64,000 nt of DNA from Streptomyces sp. AC512_CC834. GTDB taxonomy: Bacteria > Actinomycetota > Actinomycetes > Streptomycetales > Streptomycetaceae. Below the pieces are notes generated by a model. It saw only the letters and a list, made by a program, of their open reading frames with translations, searched no databases and was not told where the DNA came from. Position numbers and translations under genes: made by a program. Below, in pieces: positions 22,012 to 31,476 of this stretch. The stretch is taken from contig NZ_JAGMUO010000060.1 in NCBI RefSeq assembly GCF_019049325.1, positions 4,681 to 68,680 of the forward strand, given 5' to 3'. Within the stretch, counting starts at the first letter, position 1. Each line of letters opens with the position of its first letter.

Positions 22012-25000
22012 GTGCCCGCCCACATCACCGATCCCGAGCAGCTCAAGGAGCTCCTCGGCATCTCCTTCACCCCCGAGCAGACGGCATGCATCGTCGCGCC
22101 GCCCGCCCCGCAGGTGATCGTGGCCGGAGCCGGGTCGGGCAAGACGACGGTGATGGCGGCACGCGTGGTGTGGCTGGTCGGCACCGGCCAGGTCGCCCCG
22201 GAACAGGTCCTCGGTCTCACCTTCACCAACAAGGCCGCCGGTGAACTCGCCGAACGCGTCCGCAAGGCGCTCGTCAGGGCGGGCGTCACCGACCCCGACG
22301 TGATCGACCCGGACCACCCGCCGGGCGAGCCGGCGATCTCGACGTACCACGCCTTCGCGGGCCGCCTGCTGACCGACCACGGTCTGCGCCTCGGGCTGGA
22401 GCCGACCTCCCGGCTGCTCGCCGACGCCACCCGCTACCAGCTCGCCGCGCGAGTCCTGCGCGAGGCCCCCGGCCCCTACCCGGCACTCACCCGATCCTTC
22501 GCCGACCTGGTCAGCGACCTCCTCGCCCTCGACGCCGAACTCGCCGAACACCTCGTACGCCCCGAGGAACTGCGCGCCTGGGACGCCGGCCTCCTGGACT
22601 CCCTGCACGGCGTCAGGCTCAGCAACGCCGAGTTGCGCAAGGTCCCCGAGGCAGCCGCCGCGCGCCGCGAGCTGGCCGACCTGGTCATCCGCTACCGGGC
22701 CGCCAAGCGCCAACGGGACCTGCTCGACTTCGGCGACCAGATCGCCCTGTCCGCACAGCTCGCCGGGCTGCCGGAGGTGGGCCGCGTCCTGCGCGACGAG
22801 TTCCGGGTCGTCCTGCTCGACGAGTACCAGGACACCTCGGTGGCCCAGCGCATCCTCCTGGCGGGCCTGTTCGGCGGCGGCACCGGCCACCCCGTGACCG
22901 CCGTGGGCGACCCCTGCCAGGCGATCTACGGCTGGCGCGGCGCCTCCGTCGCCAACCTCGACGACTTCCCCGAGCACTTCTCACACGCGGACGGCCGCCC
23001 CGCCGCCCGTCAGGCGCTCAGCGAGAACCGCCGCAGCGGCGGCCGCCTCCTCGACCTCGCCAACGGCCTCGCCGAGCCCCTGCGCGCCATGCACGCGGGC
23101 GTGGAGGCCCTGCGCCCCGCCCCGGGCGCCGAGCGCGACGGCATGGTGCGCTGCGCCCTGCTGTCCACCCACGCCGAGGAGATCGACTGGATCGCCGACT
23201 CGGTCGCCCACCTCGTACGCACCGGCAAGGCGCCCGGTGAGATCGCCGTCCTGTGCCGCACGGCGACCGACTTCGCGCAGATCCAGGGCGCGCTGGTGGC
23301 CCGCGACGTCCCCGTCGAGGTGGTGGGCCTGTCCGGGCTGCTGCACCTGCCCGAGGTGGCCGACCTGGTCGCCGTCTGCGAAGTCCTCCAGGACCCGGGC
23401 GCCAACGCCTCCCTGGTCCGTCTGCTGTCCGGGCCCCGCTGGCGCATCGGCCCACGCGACCTCGCCCTCCTGGGCCGCCGCGCCCGGCTGCTGGTGAGCC
23501 ACGCGCGCGTGGAGGGCGACGACGACCCCGACCGGAGACTCGCCGAGGCCGTCGAGGGAGTCGACCCGTCCGAGGTGATATCGCTCGCGGACGCCCTCGA
23601 CACCTTCCTGGAGACGCCGCTGGACGGCACCGGTGACGACGACGGGCTGCCCTTCTCACCGGACGCGCGCGTGCGGTTCGCGCGGCTGGCCACCGAACTG
23701 CGCGACCTGCGCCGAGCCCTGTCCGACCCGCTCATGGACGTCCTGCACCGGATTCTGGCCGTCACCGGACTGGAGGTCGAGCTGTCGGCGTCCCCGCACG
23801 CCCTGGCGGCCCGCCGCCGCGAGACCCTGTCCAACTTCCTGGACGTCGCCGCGTCCTTCGCGGCGAGCGAGGGCGAGGCCACCCTCCTCGCCTTCCTCGG
23901 CTTCCTGCGCACCGCCGCCCAGTACGAGAAGGGCCTGGACAACGCCCTGCCCGGCGGCGAGAACACCGTCAAGGTGCTCACCGCCCACAGGTCCAAGGGC
24001 CTGGAGTGGGACGTCGTCGCCGTACCCGGCCTGGTCACCGGCACCTTCCCCAGCGGCCAGGGCCGCGAGAAGTGGACCGCCCAGGGCAAGGTGCTGCCGC
24101 ACGGCCTGCGCGGCGACGCCGACACCCTGCCCGTCGTCGAGTCCTGGGACTCCCGGGGCCTGAGGGCCTTCCACGAGGCCATGAAGGACCACCAGCACAC
24201 CGAGGAGCTGCGCCTCGGCTACGTCACCTTCACCCGCCCCCGCTCCCTGCTCCTCGGTTCCGGCCACTGGTGGGGCCCCAGCCAGAAGAAGCCCCGCGGA
24301 CCGTCCGACTTCCTCACGGCCCTGTACGAGCACTGCGCAGCCGGACACGGCGAGATCGAGGCCTGGGCGGACGAACCCGCCGAGGACGAGGAGAACCCGG
24401 CCCTGCACCGGGCGACCGCCGCCGAGGTCTGGCCCCTGCCCCTGGACGACTCGGCACTCGCCCGCCGTCGGGCCGCCGCCGAGACAGTCCTCGCCCACCT
24501 GGACGGCCTCGCCTCCCACGAGGAAGCCCACCCCGCCGGCGCCCCGCACGACCCCGACACCTACGACGACCCGGACTGGCCGCCGCCCCCCGAGGACGAC
24601 GACATGCTCCAGGAGGAAGCGGACCCCGACCGGACCGATGACCCCGCCGCCTGGGACTCCTGGACCGCGGACCGCCCCACCGCCCCGGCGGATCCCACCG
24701 GTCCACCGGCCGCCGCTCCACCGGATGCCGCCGCTCCGCGGAATCGCCCCACCGTCCCTCACCAGGCCCGTGCCCGCCTCACGCCGGAGGAGGCCCGTAC
24801 CGTCGCCTCCTGGGACCGCGACCTCGACGCGCTCACCGGCGAACTCCTGCGCGCCCGCGAGAGCGTCACCAAGGTCCCTCTCCCGGCGTCGCTGACCGCC
24901 TCCCAACTGCTGAGCCTGGCCGCCGACCCGGACGGTTTCGCACAGGAGCTGGCCCGTCCCATGCCCCGCCCGCCCCAGCCCGCCGCCCGCCGAGGCACCC

Positions 25001-25509
25001 GATTCCACGCCTGGGTCGAGGCCCGCTTCGAACCCCTGACGCTGCCCCTGCTGGAACCGGAGGAGCTGCCCGGCAGCGACGCCGAGATCGCCGACGAACA
25101 CGATCTGGAGTTCCTGAAGGACGCCTTCGAACGCACCGAATACGCCCGCCGCACCCCCTTCCGCGTCGAGGCGCCCTTCCAGCTCTCGCTCGCCGGGCGG
25201 GTCGTACGCGGACGGATCGACGCCGTCTACAAGGCGGGCGACGGCAGGACGGCGACGTACGAGATCGTCGACTGGAAGACGAACCGCGCCGCCACCGCGG
25301 ACCCGCTCCAGCTCGCGCTCTACCGCCTCGCCTGGGCCGAGCAGCAGCACGTACCGCTGGAATCGGTGACGGCCGCGTTCCTGTACGTACGCACCGGCGA
25401 GGTCGTACGGCCCGAGGGCCTGCCGGACCGCGTCGCGCTGGAGGAGCTGCTGCTGGCCGAGCCGGTCGGTGACGAACCGCACGATCGGGGTGCCCGTGCG
25501 GGCCGATAG
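22012..25509 (+). CDS. adnB: AdnB, helicase-nuclease subunit of AdnAB
   Basis: 1165 residues. Motor: Walker A GAGSGKTT (39-46), LTFTNKAAGEL, LLDEYQDTSVAQ, QAIYGWRGAS, LTAHRSKGLEWD. Nuclease: EIVDWKTNRAA with Asp1087 and Lys1089 and the distal QLALYRLAW; no cysteine cluster, as expected since the Fe-S site belongs to AdnA. In mycobacteria this subunit carries the main translocating motor of the double-strand-break resection complex. A Pro/Asp/Ala-rich linker (about 850-925) separates motor and nuclease. It follows adnA by 102 bp yet has its own DNA-damage-type promoter, so the two subunits may be induced separately. GTG start fixed by that promoter and by the lack of coding before it. Confidence 0.93.
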   Translation: MPAHITDPEQLKELLGISFTPEQTACIVAPPAPQVIVAGAGSGKTTVMAARVVWLVGTGQVAPEQVLGLTFTNKAAGELAERVRKALVRAGVTDPDVIDPDHPPGEPAISTYHAFAGRLLTDHGLRLGLEPTSRLLADATRYQLAARVLREAPGPYPALTRSFADLVSDLLALDAELAEHLVRPEELRAWDAGLLDSLHGVRLSNAELRKVPEAAAARRELADLVIRYRAAKRQRDLLDFGDQIALSAQLAGLPEVGRVLRDEFRVVLLDEYQDTSVAQRILLAGLFGGGTGHPVTAVGDPCQAIYGWRGASVANLDDFPEHFSHADGRPAARQALSENRRSGGRLLDLANGLAEPLRAMHAGVEALRPAPGAERDGMVRCALLSTHAEEIDWIADSVAHLVRTGKAPGEIAVLCRTATDFAQIQGALVARDVPVEVVGLSGLLHLPEVADLVAVCEVLQDPGANASLVRLLSGPRWRIGPRDLALLGRRARLLVSHARVEGDDDPDRRLAEAVEGVDPSEVISLADALDTFLETPLDGTGDDDGLPFSPDARVRFARLATELRDLRRALSDPLMDVLHRILAVTGLEVELSASPHALAARRRETLSNFLDVAASFAASEGEATLLAFLGFLRTAAQYEKGLDNALPGGENTVKVLTAHRSKGLEWDVVAVPGLVTGTFPSGQGREKWTAQGKVLPHGLRGDADTLPVVESWDSRGLRAFHEAMKDHQHTEELRLGYVTFTRPRSLLLGSGHWWGPSQKKPRGPSDFLTALYEHCAAGHGEIEAWADEPAEDEENPALHRATAAEVWPLPLDDSALARRRAAAETVLAHLDGLASHEEAHPAGAPHDPDTYDDPDWPPPPEDDDMLQEEADPDRTDDPAAWDSWTADRPTAPADPTGPPAAAPPDAAAPRNRPTVPHQARARLTPEEARTVASWDRDLDALTGELLRARESVTKVPLPASLTASQLLSLAADPDGFAQELARPMPRPPQPAARRGTRFHAWVEARFEPLTLPLLEPEELPGSDAEIADEHDLEFLKDAFERTEYARRTPFRVEAPFQLSLAGRVVRGRIDAVYKAGDGRTATYEIVDWKTNRAATADPLQLALYRLAWAEQQHVPLESVTAAFLYVRTGEVVRPEGLPDRVALEELLLAEPVGDEPHDRGARAGR

Positions 25510-25512
25510 GCT
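25507..25512 (+). promoter_or_regulatory. -10 box of leaderless dipeptidase gene
   Basis: TAGGCT overlaps the stop codon of adnB and precedes the dipeptidase ATG by 7 nt. Upstream GTGCCCGTGCG at the PafBC spacing is a poor match, so regulation is open. Confidence 0.5.
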
Positions 25513-25519
25513 CGTGAGC

Positions 25520-26932
25520 ATGAGCCACCCCGTTGACAATGCTGTCAGCGCTGTCCGTACGTACATCGAGCGGCACCGCGCCGCCTTCCTCGACGACCTC
25601 GTCGATTGGCTGCGCATCCCGTCCGTGTCGGCCCAGCCCGACCACGCGACCGATGTGCACCGCAGCGCCGACTGGCTCGCCGCCAAGCTGAAGGAGACCG
25701 GCTTCCCGACCGCCGAGGTCTGGCCGACCGAGGGCGCCCCCGCGGTCTTCGCCGAGTGGCCCTCCGCAGATCCGCAGGCACCGACGATCCTCGTCTACGG
25801 CCACCACGACGTACAGCCCGCCGCCCGCGAGGACGGCTGGAACAGCGACCCCTTCGAGCCCGTCGTCCGCGAAAACCGTCTGTACGCGCGCGGGGCGGCC
25901 GACGACAAGGGGCAGGTGTTCTTTCACACACTCGGCGTCCGCGCCCATCTCGCAGCCACCGGCCGTACCACCCCCGCGGTGAGCCTCAAGCTGCTGATCG
26001 AGGGCGAGGAGGAATCCGGCTCCCCGCACTTCCGTGCCCTCGTCGACGAGCGCGCCGAGCGGCTCACCGCCGACGCGGTGATCGTCTCCGACACCGGCAT
26101 GTGGTCCGAGGACACCCCCACCGTCTGCACCGGCATGCGGGGCCTGGCCGAATGCGAGATCCGGCTGCACGGACCCGACCAGGACATCCACTCGGGCTCC
26201 TTCGGCGGCGCGGTCCCCAACCCGGCCACCGCCGTCGCCCGCCTCGTGGCAGCCCTGCACGACGAGCACGCGCGCGTGACGATCCCCGGCTTCTACGACG
26301 GCGTGATCGAACTCACCGACCGCGAACGTGAACTCTTCGCCGAGCTGCCCTTCGACGAGCGGCAGTGGCTGCACACGGCAAAGTCGCACGCCGCCCACGG
26401 CGAAGCGGGACACACCACCCTGGAGCGCGTCTGGGCCCGCCCCACCGCCGAGGTCAACGGCATCGGCGGCGGCTACCAGGGTCCGGGCAGCAAGACGGTC
26501 ATCCCCTCGTCGGCCATGGTGAAGCTCTCGTTCCGCCTGGTCGCGGGCCAGGACCCGGACCACGTGGAGAAGGCCGTCCGTGCCTGGGTCGTCGAGCAGG
26601 TGCCCGCCGGGATCCGGTGCGGGGTCACCTTCAGCGGGGCCACGCGCCCGTGCCTGACGCCGCTCGACCACCCGGCGCTGCAGTCGGTGGTCCGCGCGAT
26701 GGGCCGGGCCTTCGGGAAACCGGTCCGCTTCACCCGCGAGGGCGGCTCCGGACCGGCCGCCGACCTTCAGGAGGTCCTCGGCGCTCCGGTGCTGTTCCTC
26801 GGCATCTCCGTCCCGTCCGACGGCTGGCACGCCCCCGACGAGAAGGTGGAACTGGACCTGCTCCTCAAGGGCGTCGAAACCTCCGCCCACCTCTGGGGCG
26901 ACCTGGCGGAGCACTGGCGTCACGAGCCCTGA
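25520..26932 (+). CDS. M20/M28-family dipeptidase
   Basis: 470 residues with the M20 metallopeptidase layout: GHHDVQPA (His95, Asp97), ARGAADDKGQ (bridging Asp128), IEGEEESGS (general-base and metal Glu pair near 164), a lid domain with HSGSFGGAVPNP, and a final metal His in DGWHAPDEKV. It should cleave dipeptides or similar small amides in the cytosol, in the carnosinase-like CNDP subgroup. No signal peptide. The ATG has no ribosome-binding site but a -10 box 7 nt upstream, so it is leaderless. It lies directly after adnB, but a link to repair is unlikely beyond position. Confidence 0.9.
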   Translation: MSHPVDNAVSAVRTYIERHRAAFLDDLVDWLRIPSVSAQPDHATDVHRSADWLAAKLKETGFPTAEVWPTEGAPAVFAEWPSADPQAPTILVYGHHDVQPAAREDGWNSDPFEPVVRENRLYARGAADDKGQVFFHTLGVRAHLAATGRTTPAVSLKLLIEGEEESGSPHFRALVDERAERLTADAVIVSDTGMWSEDTPTVCTGMRGLAECEIRLHGPDQDIHSGSFGGAVPNPATAVARLVAALHDEHARVTIPGFYDGVIELTDRERELFAELPFDERQWLHTAKSHAAHGEAGHTTLERVWARPTAEVNGIGGGYQGPGSKTVIPSSAMVKLSFRLVAGQDPDHVEKAVRAWVVEQVPAGIRCGVTFSGATRPCLTPLDHPALQSVVRAMGRAFGKPVRFTREGGSGPAADLQEVLGAPVLFLGISVPSDGWHAPDEKVELDLLLKGVETSAHLWGDLAEHWRHEP

Positions 26933-27114
26933 GCGCCCCGCCCTGTCCCCGAACCGTCCCCGGACCGTCTCCGGACCGGATCGGCATCGCGCGCGGCACA
27001 CTGGAAATGCCGCCCGCACCGCCGCACCCTCCCGGACCCGGTCACCACCCGCCGTACGAACCGCTGAACCCGCCTGCCGAACCGACCCGCTCACCGGGGG
27101 AGTTGGAAGCACCC

Positions 27115-28059
27115 GTGACCACCTGGACCGACCGCACCGCCGACCGTCCCATCTCGCTCACCGCCCCGAGCGGCATCGACCGCGCCGCCCACCACCGCCT
27201 CGACGAGGCCTGGCTCGCGGCGGCGTGGAGCCACCCCTCGACGCGCTGCTTCGTGGTCTCCGGCGGCCAGGTCCTCATCGACGAGACGCCCGACGGGGCC
27301 ACCGAAGTCGTCATGACCCCCTCCTTCGAGGCCCCGCTCACCGAGGCACACCGCTACTTCCTGGGCACCGACGACGACGGGACCAGCTACTTCGCCCTCC
27401 AGAAGGACTCCCTGCCCGGCCGCATGGACCAGTCCGCGCGCCCGGCTGGCCTGCGCGAGGCCGGTCTGCTCCTGTCGCCCCGCGACGCGGGCCTGATGGC
27501 CCACGCGGTCGCCCTGGAGAACTGGCAGCGCCTGCACCGGTTCTGCTCCCGCTGCGGCGAGCGCACCGTCATCGCCGCGGCCGGCCACATCCGGCGCTGC
27601 CCCGCCTGCGGCGCCGAGCACTACCCGCGCACCGACCCCGCCGTGATCATGGCGGTCACGGACGCCGAGGACCGCATCCTGCTCGGCCGCCAGGTGCACT
27701 GGCCCGAGGGCCGCTTCTCGACCCTCGCCGGTTTCGTGGAGCCCGGCGAGTCCATCGAGCAGTCGGTGCGCCGCGAGGTCCAGGAGGAGGCCGGCATCAC
27801 GGTCGGCCCCGTCGAGTACGTCGCCAGCCAGCCGTGGCCCTTCCCGTCCAGCCTGATGCTGGGCTTCATGGCCCACGCCACCTCGACCGACATCAACGTC
27901 GACGGAGACGAGATCCACGAGGCGCGCTGGTTCTCCCGCGAGGAACTGGGCGCCGCCTTCGAGTCCGGCGAGGTGCTCCCGCCCTACGGCATCTCGATCG
28001 CGGCCCGCCTCATCGAGCTCTGGTACGGCAGGCCACTGCCGACGCGCGGCGCCTTCTGA
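27115..28059 (+). CDS. nudC: NAD(+) diphosphatase / NAD-cap hydrolase NudC
   Basis: 314 residues. Order: N-terminal domain (1-140), four-cysteine zinc ribbon (Cys144, Cys147, Cys162, Cys165), Nudix box from Gly206 (GFVEPGESIEQSVRREVQEE) and the NudC-specific SQPWPFPSS (238-246) that separates it from other Nudix enzymes. It hydrolyses NAD(H) to NMN(H) and AMP and removes NAD caps from RNA. Start GTG 27115 has GGGGGAG upstream; the frame stays open to an ATG at 27007 with low-complexity Pro-rich sequence, which I reject. M. tuberculosis nudC (Rv3199c) occupies the same place between AdnB and mycoredoxin. A very strong terminator follows. Confidence 0.94.
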   Translation: MTTWTDRTADRPISLTAPSGIDRAAHHRLDEAWLAAAWSHPSTRCFVVSGGQVLIDETPDGATEVVMTPSFEAPLTEAHRYFLGTDDDGTSYFALQKDSLPGRMDQSARPAGLREAGLLLSPRDAGLMAHAVALENWQRLHRFCSRCGERTVIAAAGHIRRCPACGAEHYPRTDPAVIMAVTDAEDRILLGRQVHWPEGRFSTLAGFVEPGESIEQSVRREVQEEAGITVGPVEYVASQPWPFPSSLMLGFMAHATSTDINVDGDEIHEARWFSREELGAAFESGEVLPPYGISIAARLIELWYGRPLPTRGAF

Positions 28060-28070
28060 GGCAGAACGCC

Positions 28071-28114
28071 ATAGAGGGGTGGCCCTCCCCGGCAGGGGAG
28101 GGCCACCCCTCTAT
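28071..28114. terminator. Perfect 20-bp stem bidirectional terminator
   Basis: Arms 28071-28090 and 28095-28114 are exact complements around loop GGCA; the arms begin and end with AT-rich ATAG/CTAT, giving A- and T-containing flanks on both strands. It separates convergent nudC and mycoredoxin genes. Confidence 0.92.
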
Positions 28115-28162
28115 GACTCACGCATCCGTGGCTCACGCATCCATGGCCTATCCGAGCACCGC

Positions 28163-28420
28163 TTACGCGCCGAGAGCCTGCTTCACCTGGGCAAGGCTCG
28201 GGTTCGTCATGACCACCTCGCCGTCACCCGTGGCGGGAAGTACCAGAACCGTGGGCACCGTCTGGTTTCCGCCATTCGCCTTCTCCACGAAGGCGGCGGA
28301 CTCCGGGTCGTGCTCGATGTTGACCTCGGTGTACGCGATGCCCTCGCGGTCCATCTGGCTCTTCAGCCGACGGCAGTAGCCGCACCACGTGGTGCTGTAC
28401 ATCGTCACAGTGCCCGGCAT
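28163..28420 (-). CDS. mrx1: Mycoredoxin (glutaredoxin-fold)
   Basis: 85 residues starting MPGTVTMYSTTWCGYC; the CGYC redox pair is Cys13/Cys16, and TVPTVLV provides the cis-Pro. Size and CGYC active site match actinobacterial mycoredoxin-1 (Rv3198A), which reduces mycothiol mixed disulfides, the actinobacterial counterpart of glutathione-glutaredoxin. ATG at 28418-28420 with AAGGAG upstream (about 11 nt). It diverges from uvrD2 and converges on nudC. A link with the sigma-R thiol-stress regulon encoded 31 kb away is plausible, but I found no good sigma-R promoter before it (a GGGAAT has a spacing of 15, not 18-19). Confidence 0.93.
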   Translation of the reverse strand: MPGTVTMYSTTWCGYCRRLKSQMDREGIAYTEVNIEHDPESAAFVEKANGGNQTVPTVLVLPATGDGEVVMTNPSLAQVKQALGA

Positions 28421-28602
28421 GTCTCTCGTGCTCCTTCGGCGACTCTGGGAAACGGCGGCTCGGGGATGAGTTCGCACGAAGGGAACGTCCGCGGCGGCGC
28501 CACCATTCCCGGCGCGTGACGCCTGTCGCATTGGTACGACTATCGGTGCGCGCCTGTGGACAACCGACACACCCGTCTCGCGAGACCTGGCAGCATGGCG
28601 GT

Positions 28603-30804
28603 GTGACAGCAGCAACGCACTCCACCCTCTTCCCGCAGGTACCGGACTCGGCCGACGCGGTGCTCGAAGGGCTCGACCCCGAGCAGCGCGAGGTGGCGAC
28701 CGCCCTGCGCGGCCCGGTGTGCGTGCTGGCGGGAGCCGGTACGGGCAAGACCCGCGCGATCACCCACCGCATCGCCTACGGCGTGCGCGCCGGGATCCTC
28801 CAGCCCTCCAGCGTCCTCGCCGTCACCTTCACCAACCGTGCCGCCGGGGAGATGCGCGGCCGGCTGCGCCAACTCGGGGCGTCCGGCGTCCAGGCCCGCA
28901 CCTTCCACTCGGCGGCGCTGCGCCAGCTCCAGTATTTCTGGCCGAAAGCGATCGGCGGCTCCCTGCCCAGGCTCGTCGACCGCAAGATCCAGCTCGTCGC
29001 CGACGCGGCCGCCGCCTGCCGCATCCGCCTCGACCGCGGCGAGCTGCGCGACGCCACCGCGGAGATCGAGTGGTCCAAGGTGACCCAGACCGTCCCCGCC
29101 GACTACGCCCTGGCGGCGGCCAGGGCAGGCCGTGAGGCGCCCCGTGACCCGGCGGAGATCGCCCAGCTCTACTCCGCCTACGAGGACCTCAAGCGCGGGC
29201 GCGGTGTGATCGACTTCGAGGACGTGCTGCTGCTGACGGTGGCCGTCCTCCAGGACCGGCACGACGTCGCCGACCAGGTACGCGCCCAGTACCAGCACTT
29301 CGTCGTCGACGAGTACCAGGACGTCAGCCCCCTCCAGCAGCGTCTGCTGGAGCTGTGGCTCGGGGACCGCGACGACCTGTGCGTGGTCGGCGACGCCAGC
29401 CAGACGATCTATTCGTTCACGGGAGCAACCCCCGACCATCTGCTCGACTTCCGCACCGGCCATCCCGGTGCCACCGTCGTCAAGCTGGTCCGCGACTACC
29501 GCTCCACCCCCCAGGTCGTCCACCTCGCCAACGGCCTGCTCGCCCAGGCCCGGGGCCGGGCCGCCGATCACCGTCTGGAGCTGGTCTCCCAGCGTTCAGC
29601 GGGCCCCGAGCCCGTCTACGCCGAGTACACCGACGAACCGGCCGAGGCCGAGGGCGCGGCCCGCCGCATCCGCGGGCTCATCGACTCGGGCGTGCCCGCC
29701 GCCGAGATCGCGATCCTGTTCCGCACCAATTCCCAGTCGGAGTCCTACGAGCAGGCTCTCGCCGACGCTGCCGTCCCCTACCAGCTACGGGGCGCGGAGC
29801 GCTTCTTCGACCGGCCGGAGGTGCGCAGGGCCAACAGCGCGCTGCGCGCCGCGGCGCGCTTCGGCGGCAACGACTCCCTCCTCGACGACGTCGTCGACCT
29901 GCCCTCGCAGGTGCGCGCGGTGCTGTCCGGGGAGGGCTGGACGACCGAGCCCCCGGCCGGTTCGGGTGCGGTGCGGGAACGCTGGGAGTCGCTGGCCGCG
30001 CTGGTCGGCCTCGCCCAGGACTTCGCCGCCGCCAGAGCGGGAGCCACACTGAGCGACCTTGTTGTGGAGCTCGACGAGCGGGCGGGCGCCCAGCACGCCC
30101 CGACGGTGCAGGGCGTCACCCTCGCCTCCCTGCACTCGGCCAAGGGCCTGGAGTGGGACGTCGTCTTCCTCGTCGGTGTCGCCGAGGGCATGATGCCGAT
30201 CGCCTACGCAAAGACCGACGAGCAGATCGAGGAGGAACGCCGCCTTCTCTACGTCGGCGTCACCCGCGCGCGCGAACGCCTGCACCTGTCCTGGGCGCTG
30301 GCCCGCTCGCCCGGCGGCCGGGCGAGCCGTCGGCCCAGTCGGTTCCTCAAGGGGCTGCGGCCCGGTTCGGGCACGGCCGACGGGCGGGCGGCCGCCGTCG
30401 GCTCCGGAGGCGTGGAGCGCGGATTCGGGGGCGCGGCCGCCGTGACCGCCGTGCCGAGACGGACCCGGCGGACGCCGGCCCGCTGCCGGGTCTGCGGGCG
30501 CACGCTCACCGACGCCGGTGAGATGAAGCTGATGCGCTGCGAGGGCTGCCCCTCCGACATGGACGAGGGCGTCTACGAGCGGCTGCGCGAGTGGCGGGCG
30601 GTGCAGGCGGGGCGCAGCGGACAGCCTGCGTTCTGCGTCTTCACCGACAAGACTCTGATGGCGATCGCCGAGTCCGTCCCGGAGGACGAGCGTGATCTGG
30701 CACGGATCCCGGGCGTCGGGGCGCGCAAGCTCAACCGCTACGGAGCCGACGTCCTGGCCATCTGCGCAGGCCAGGAGGGAGTGGGGCGTGACGACGACGG
30801 CTGA
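28603..30804 (+). CDS. uvrD2: UvrD2-type DNA helicase with HRDC domain
   Basis: 733 residues. Superfamily-1 motor with Walker A GAGTGKT (44-50), VTFTNRAAGEM, VVDEYQDVSPLQQ, SLHSAKGLEWD; then a tetracysteine zinc module Cys628/Cys631/Cys646/Cys649 and a C-terminal HRDC domain (about 660-733, DKTLMAIAESVPEDERDLARI). This combination is specific to actinobacterial UvrD2, which works with Ku in mycobacteria and is essential there. GTG start is 6 nt after CAGCAT, suggesting a leaderless message. It diverges from the mycoredoxin gene; the intergenic holds a 10-bp palindrome TCTCGCGAGA. The wblC promoter begins right after its stop. Confidence 0.94.
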   Translation: MTAATHSTLFPQVPDSADAVLEGLDPEQREVATALRGPVCVLAGAGTGKTRAITHRIAYGVRAGILQPSSVLAVTFTNRAAGEMRGRLRQLGASGVQARTFHSAALRQLQYFWPKAIGGSLPRLVDRKIQLVADAAAACRIRLDRGELRDATAEIEWSKVTQTVPADYALAAARAGREAPRDPAEIAQLYSAYEDLKRGRGVIDFEDVLLLTVAVLQDRHDVADQVRAQYQHFVVDEYQDVSPLQQRLLELWLGDRDDLCVVGDASQTIYSFTGATPDHLLDFRTGHPGATVVKLVRDYRSTPQVVHLANGLLAQARGRAADHRLELVSQRSAGPEPVYAEYTDEPAEAEGAARRIRGLIDSGVPAAEIAILFRTNSQSESYEQALADAAVPYQLRGAERFFDRPEVRRANSALRAAARFGGNDSLLDDVVDLPSQVRAVLSGEGWTTEPPAGSGAVRERWESLAALVGLAQDFAAARAGATLSDLVVELDERAGAQHAPTVQGVTLASLHSAKGLEWDVVFLVGVAEGMMPIAYAKTDEQIEEERRLLYVGVTRARERLHLSWALARSPGGRASRRPSRFLKGLRPGSGTADGRAAAVGSGGVERGFGGAAAVTAVPRRTRRTPARCRVCGRTLTDAGEMKLMRCEGCPSDMDEGVYERLREWRAVQAGRSGQPAFCVFTDKTLMAIAESVPEDERDLARIPGVGARKLNRYGADVLAICAGQEGVGRDDDG

Positions 30805-30819
30805 TACAAACTCGTCGAG

Positions 30820-30857
30820 AAAATAGTTTGCGCATGCCCCGGGAATCCCCATAGGTT
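30820..30857 (+). promoter_or_regulatory. wblC promoter with AT-rich WhiB7-type element
   Basis: AAAATAG (30820-30826) directly precedes a -35-like TTTGCG (30827-30832); TAGGTT (30852-30857) is the -10. WhiB7/WblC activates promoters bearing AT-rich DNA just upstream of -35 through its AT-hook, including its own. Start of transcription would be near 30864, about 610 nt before wblC. Confidence 0.65.
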
Positions 30858-30968
30858 CTTGGTCATGGGGACAGCGGCCTTCCCGGAGGCCCTGAATCCG
30901 TGTTGTACTTGCATATCCGCGGACTGGTTCGTCCCAGTCCCCCGAGACGCCGAGAGGAGGCGAGTCCA

Positions 30969-31301
30969 GTGATCAGCATCAACATCAGCTCCGTCGTCAG
31001 CTCCACCGCCAAAATGACCGATCGCTCGGCCGTCTCCCTGTGCACACTCGGCGCTTCCAACTCGGGCACCGGTCTGTCCGGCATTCGTGCCGTGCGTCCG
31101 GCCGCCCTCTCCGCCGCCCCCGCGGGCCTTCCCGTCCGTGAGCGCAATGAGCGACCGACCAAGGCACTGGAAGCAGCAGTAACGGCACAGGCGCAGGCCT
31201 ATGCCTTTACCGCGACCGGTGCCGGATTCCGGAAGCAGACGACGCAGCACCACCTGATGTGGGCCTTCCGTGGGCCAGAACCCTGGAGTGATCCAGCCTG
31301 A
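30969..31301 (+). CDS. Upstream ORF in the wblC leader
   Basis: GTG 30969 has GAGAGGAGG 7-8 nt upstream and opens a 110-codon frame beginning MISINISSVVSSTAKMTDRS, with clear Streptomyces third-position bias to its TGA at 31299-31301. No protein family is seen. The stop codon falls inside the first leader hairpin and 24 nt before a terminator stem. WhiB7-type genes are known to be controlled by uORF-dependent attenuation, where antibiotic-stalled ribosomes allow read-through. I therefore treat this as the regulatory uORF; whether the peptide itself does anything is unknown. A shorter in-frame start (ATG 31014) is possible. Confidence 0.7.
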   Translation: MISINISSVVSSTAKMTDRSAVSLCTLGASNSGTGLSGIRAVRPAALSAAPAGLPVRERNERPTKALEAAVTAQAQAYAFTATGAGFRKQTTQHHLMWAFRGPEPWSDPA

Positions 31302-31368
31302 TCGGCGATCAGGCCGGCGCCTTCAGGGCCGCGGAACCCCACCCGGGATCCGCGGCCCTTCTGTTTGT
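31296..31368 (+). terminator. wblC leader attenuator (hairpin plus terminator)
   Basis: Hairpin 1: GCCTGATC (31296-31303) with GATCAGGC (31307-31314), containing the uORF stop. Hairpin 2: 31325-31335 with 31349-31359 (AGGGCCGCGGA), 11 perfect pairs followed by TCTGTTTGT, a Rho-independent terminator 118 nt before wblC. Ribosome position on the uORF should decide which folds. Confidence 0.72.
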
Positions 31369-31476
31369 CCCCGAACGGGGACGACAGCACGAAGGAGCCT
31401 CGGGACAAGAAAAGAACCCGGTACCAAGCCGCCACCCGGCCAACCGGCCGGAACGACCAGACGAGGAAGACCACCC

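Noticed and set aside
28505..28531. Sigma-R promoter for mycoredoxin
   Set aside because: GGGAAT is followed by GTT after 15 nt instead of 18-19.
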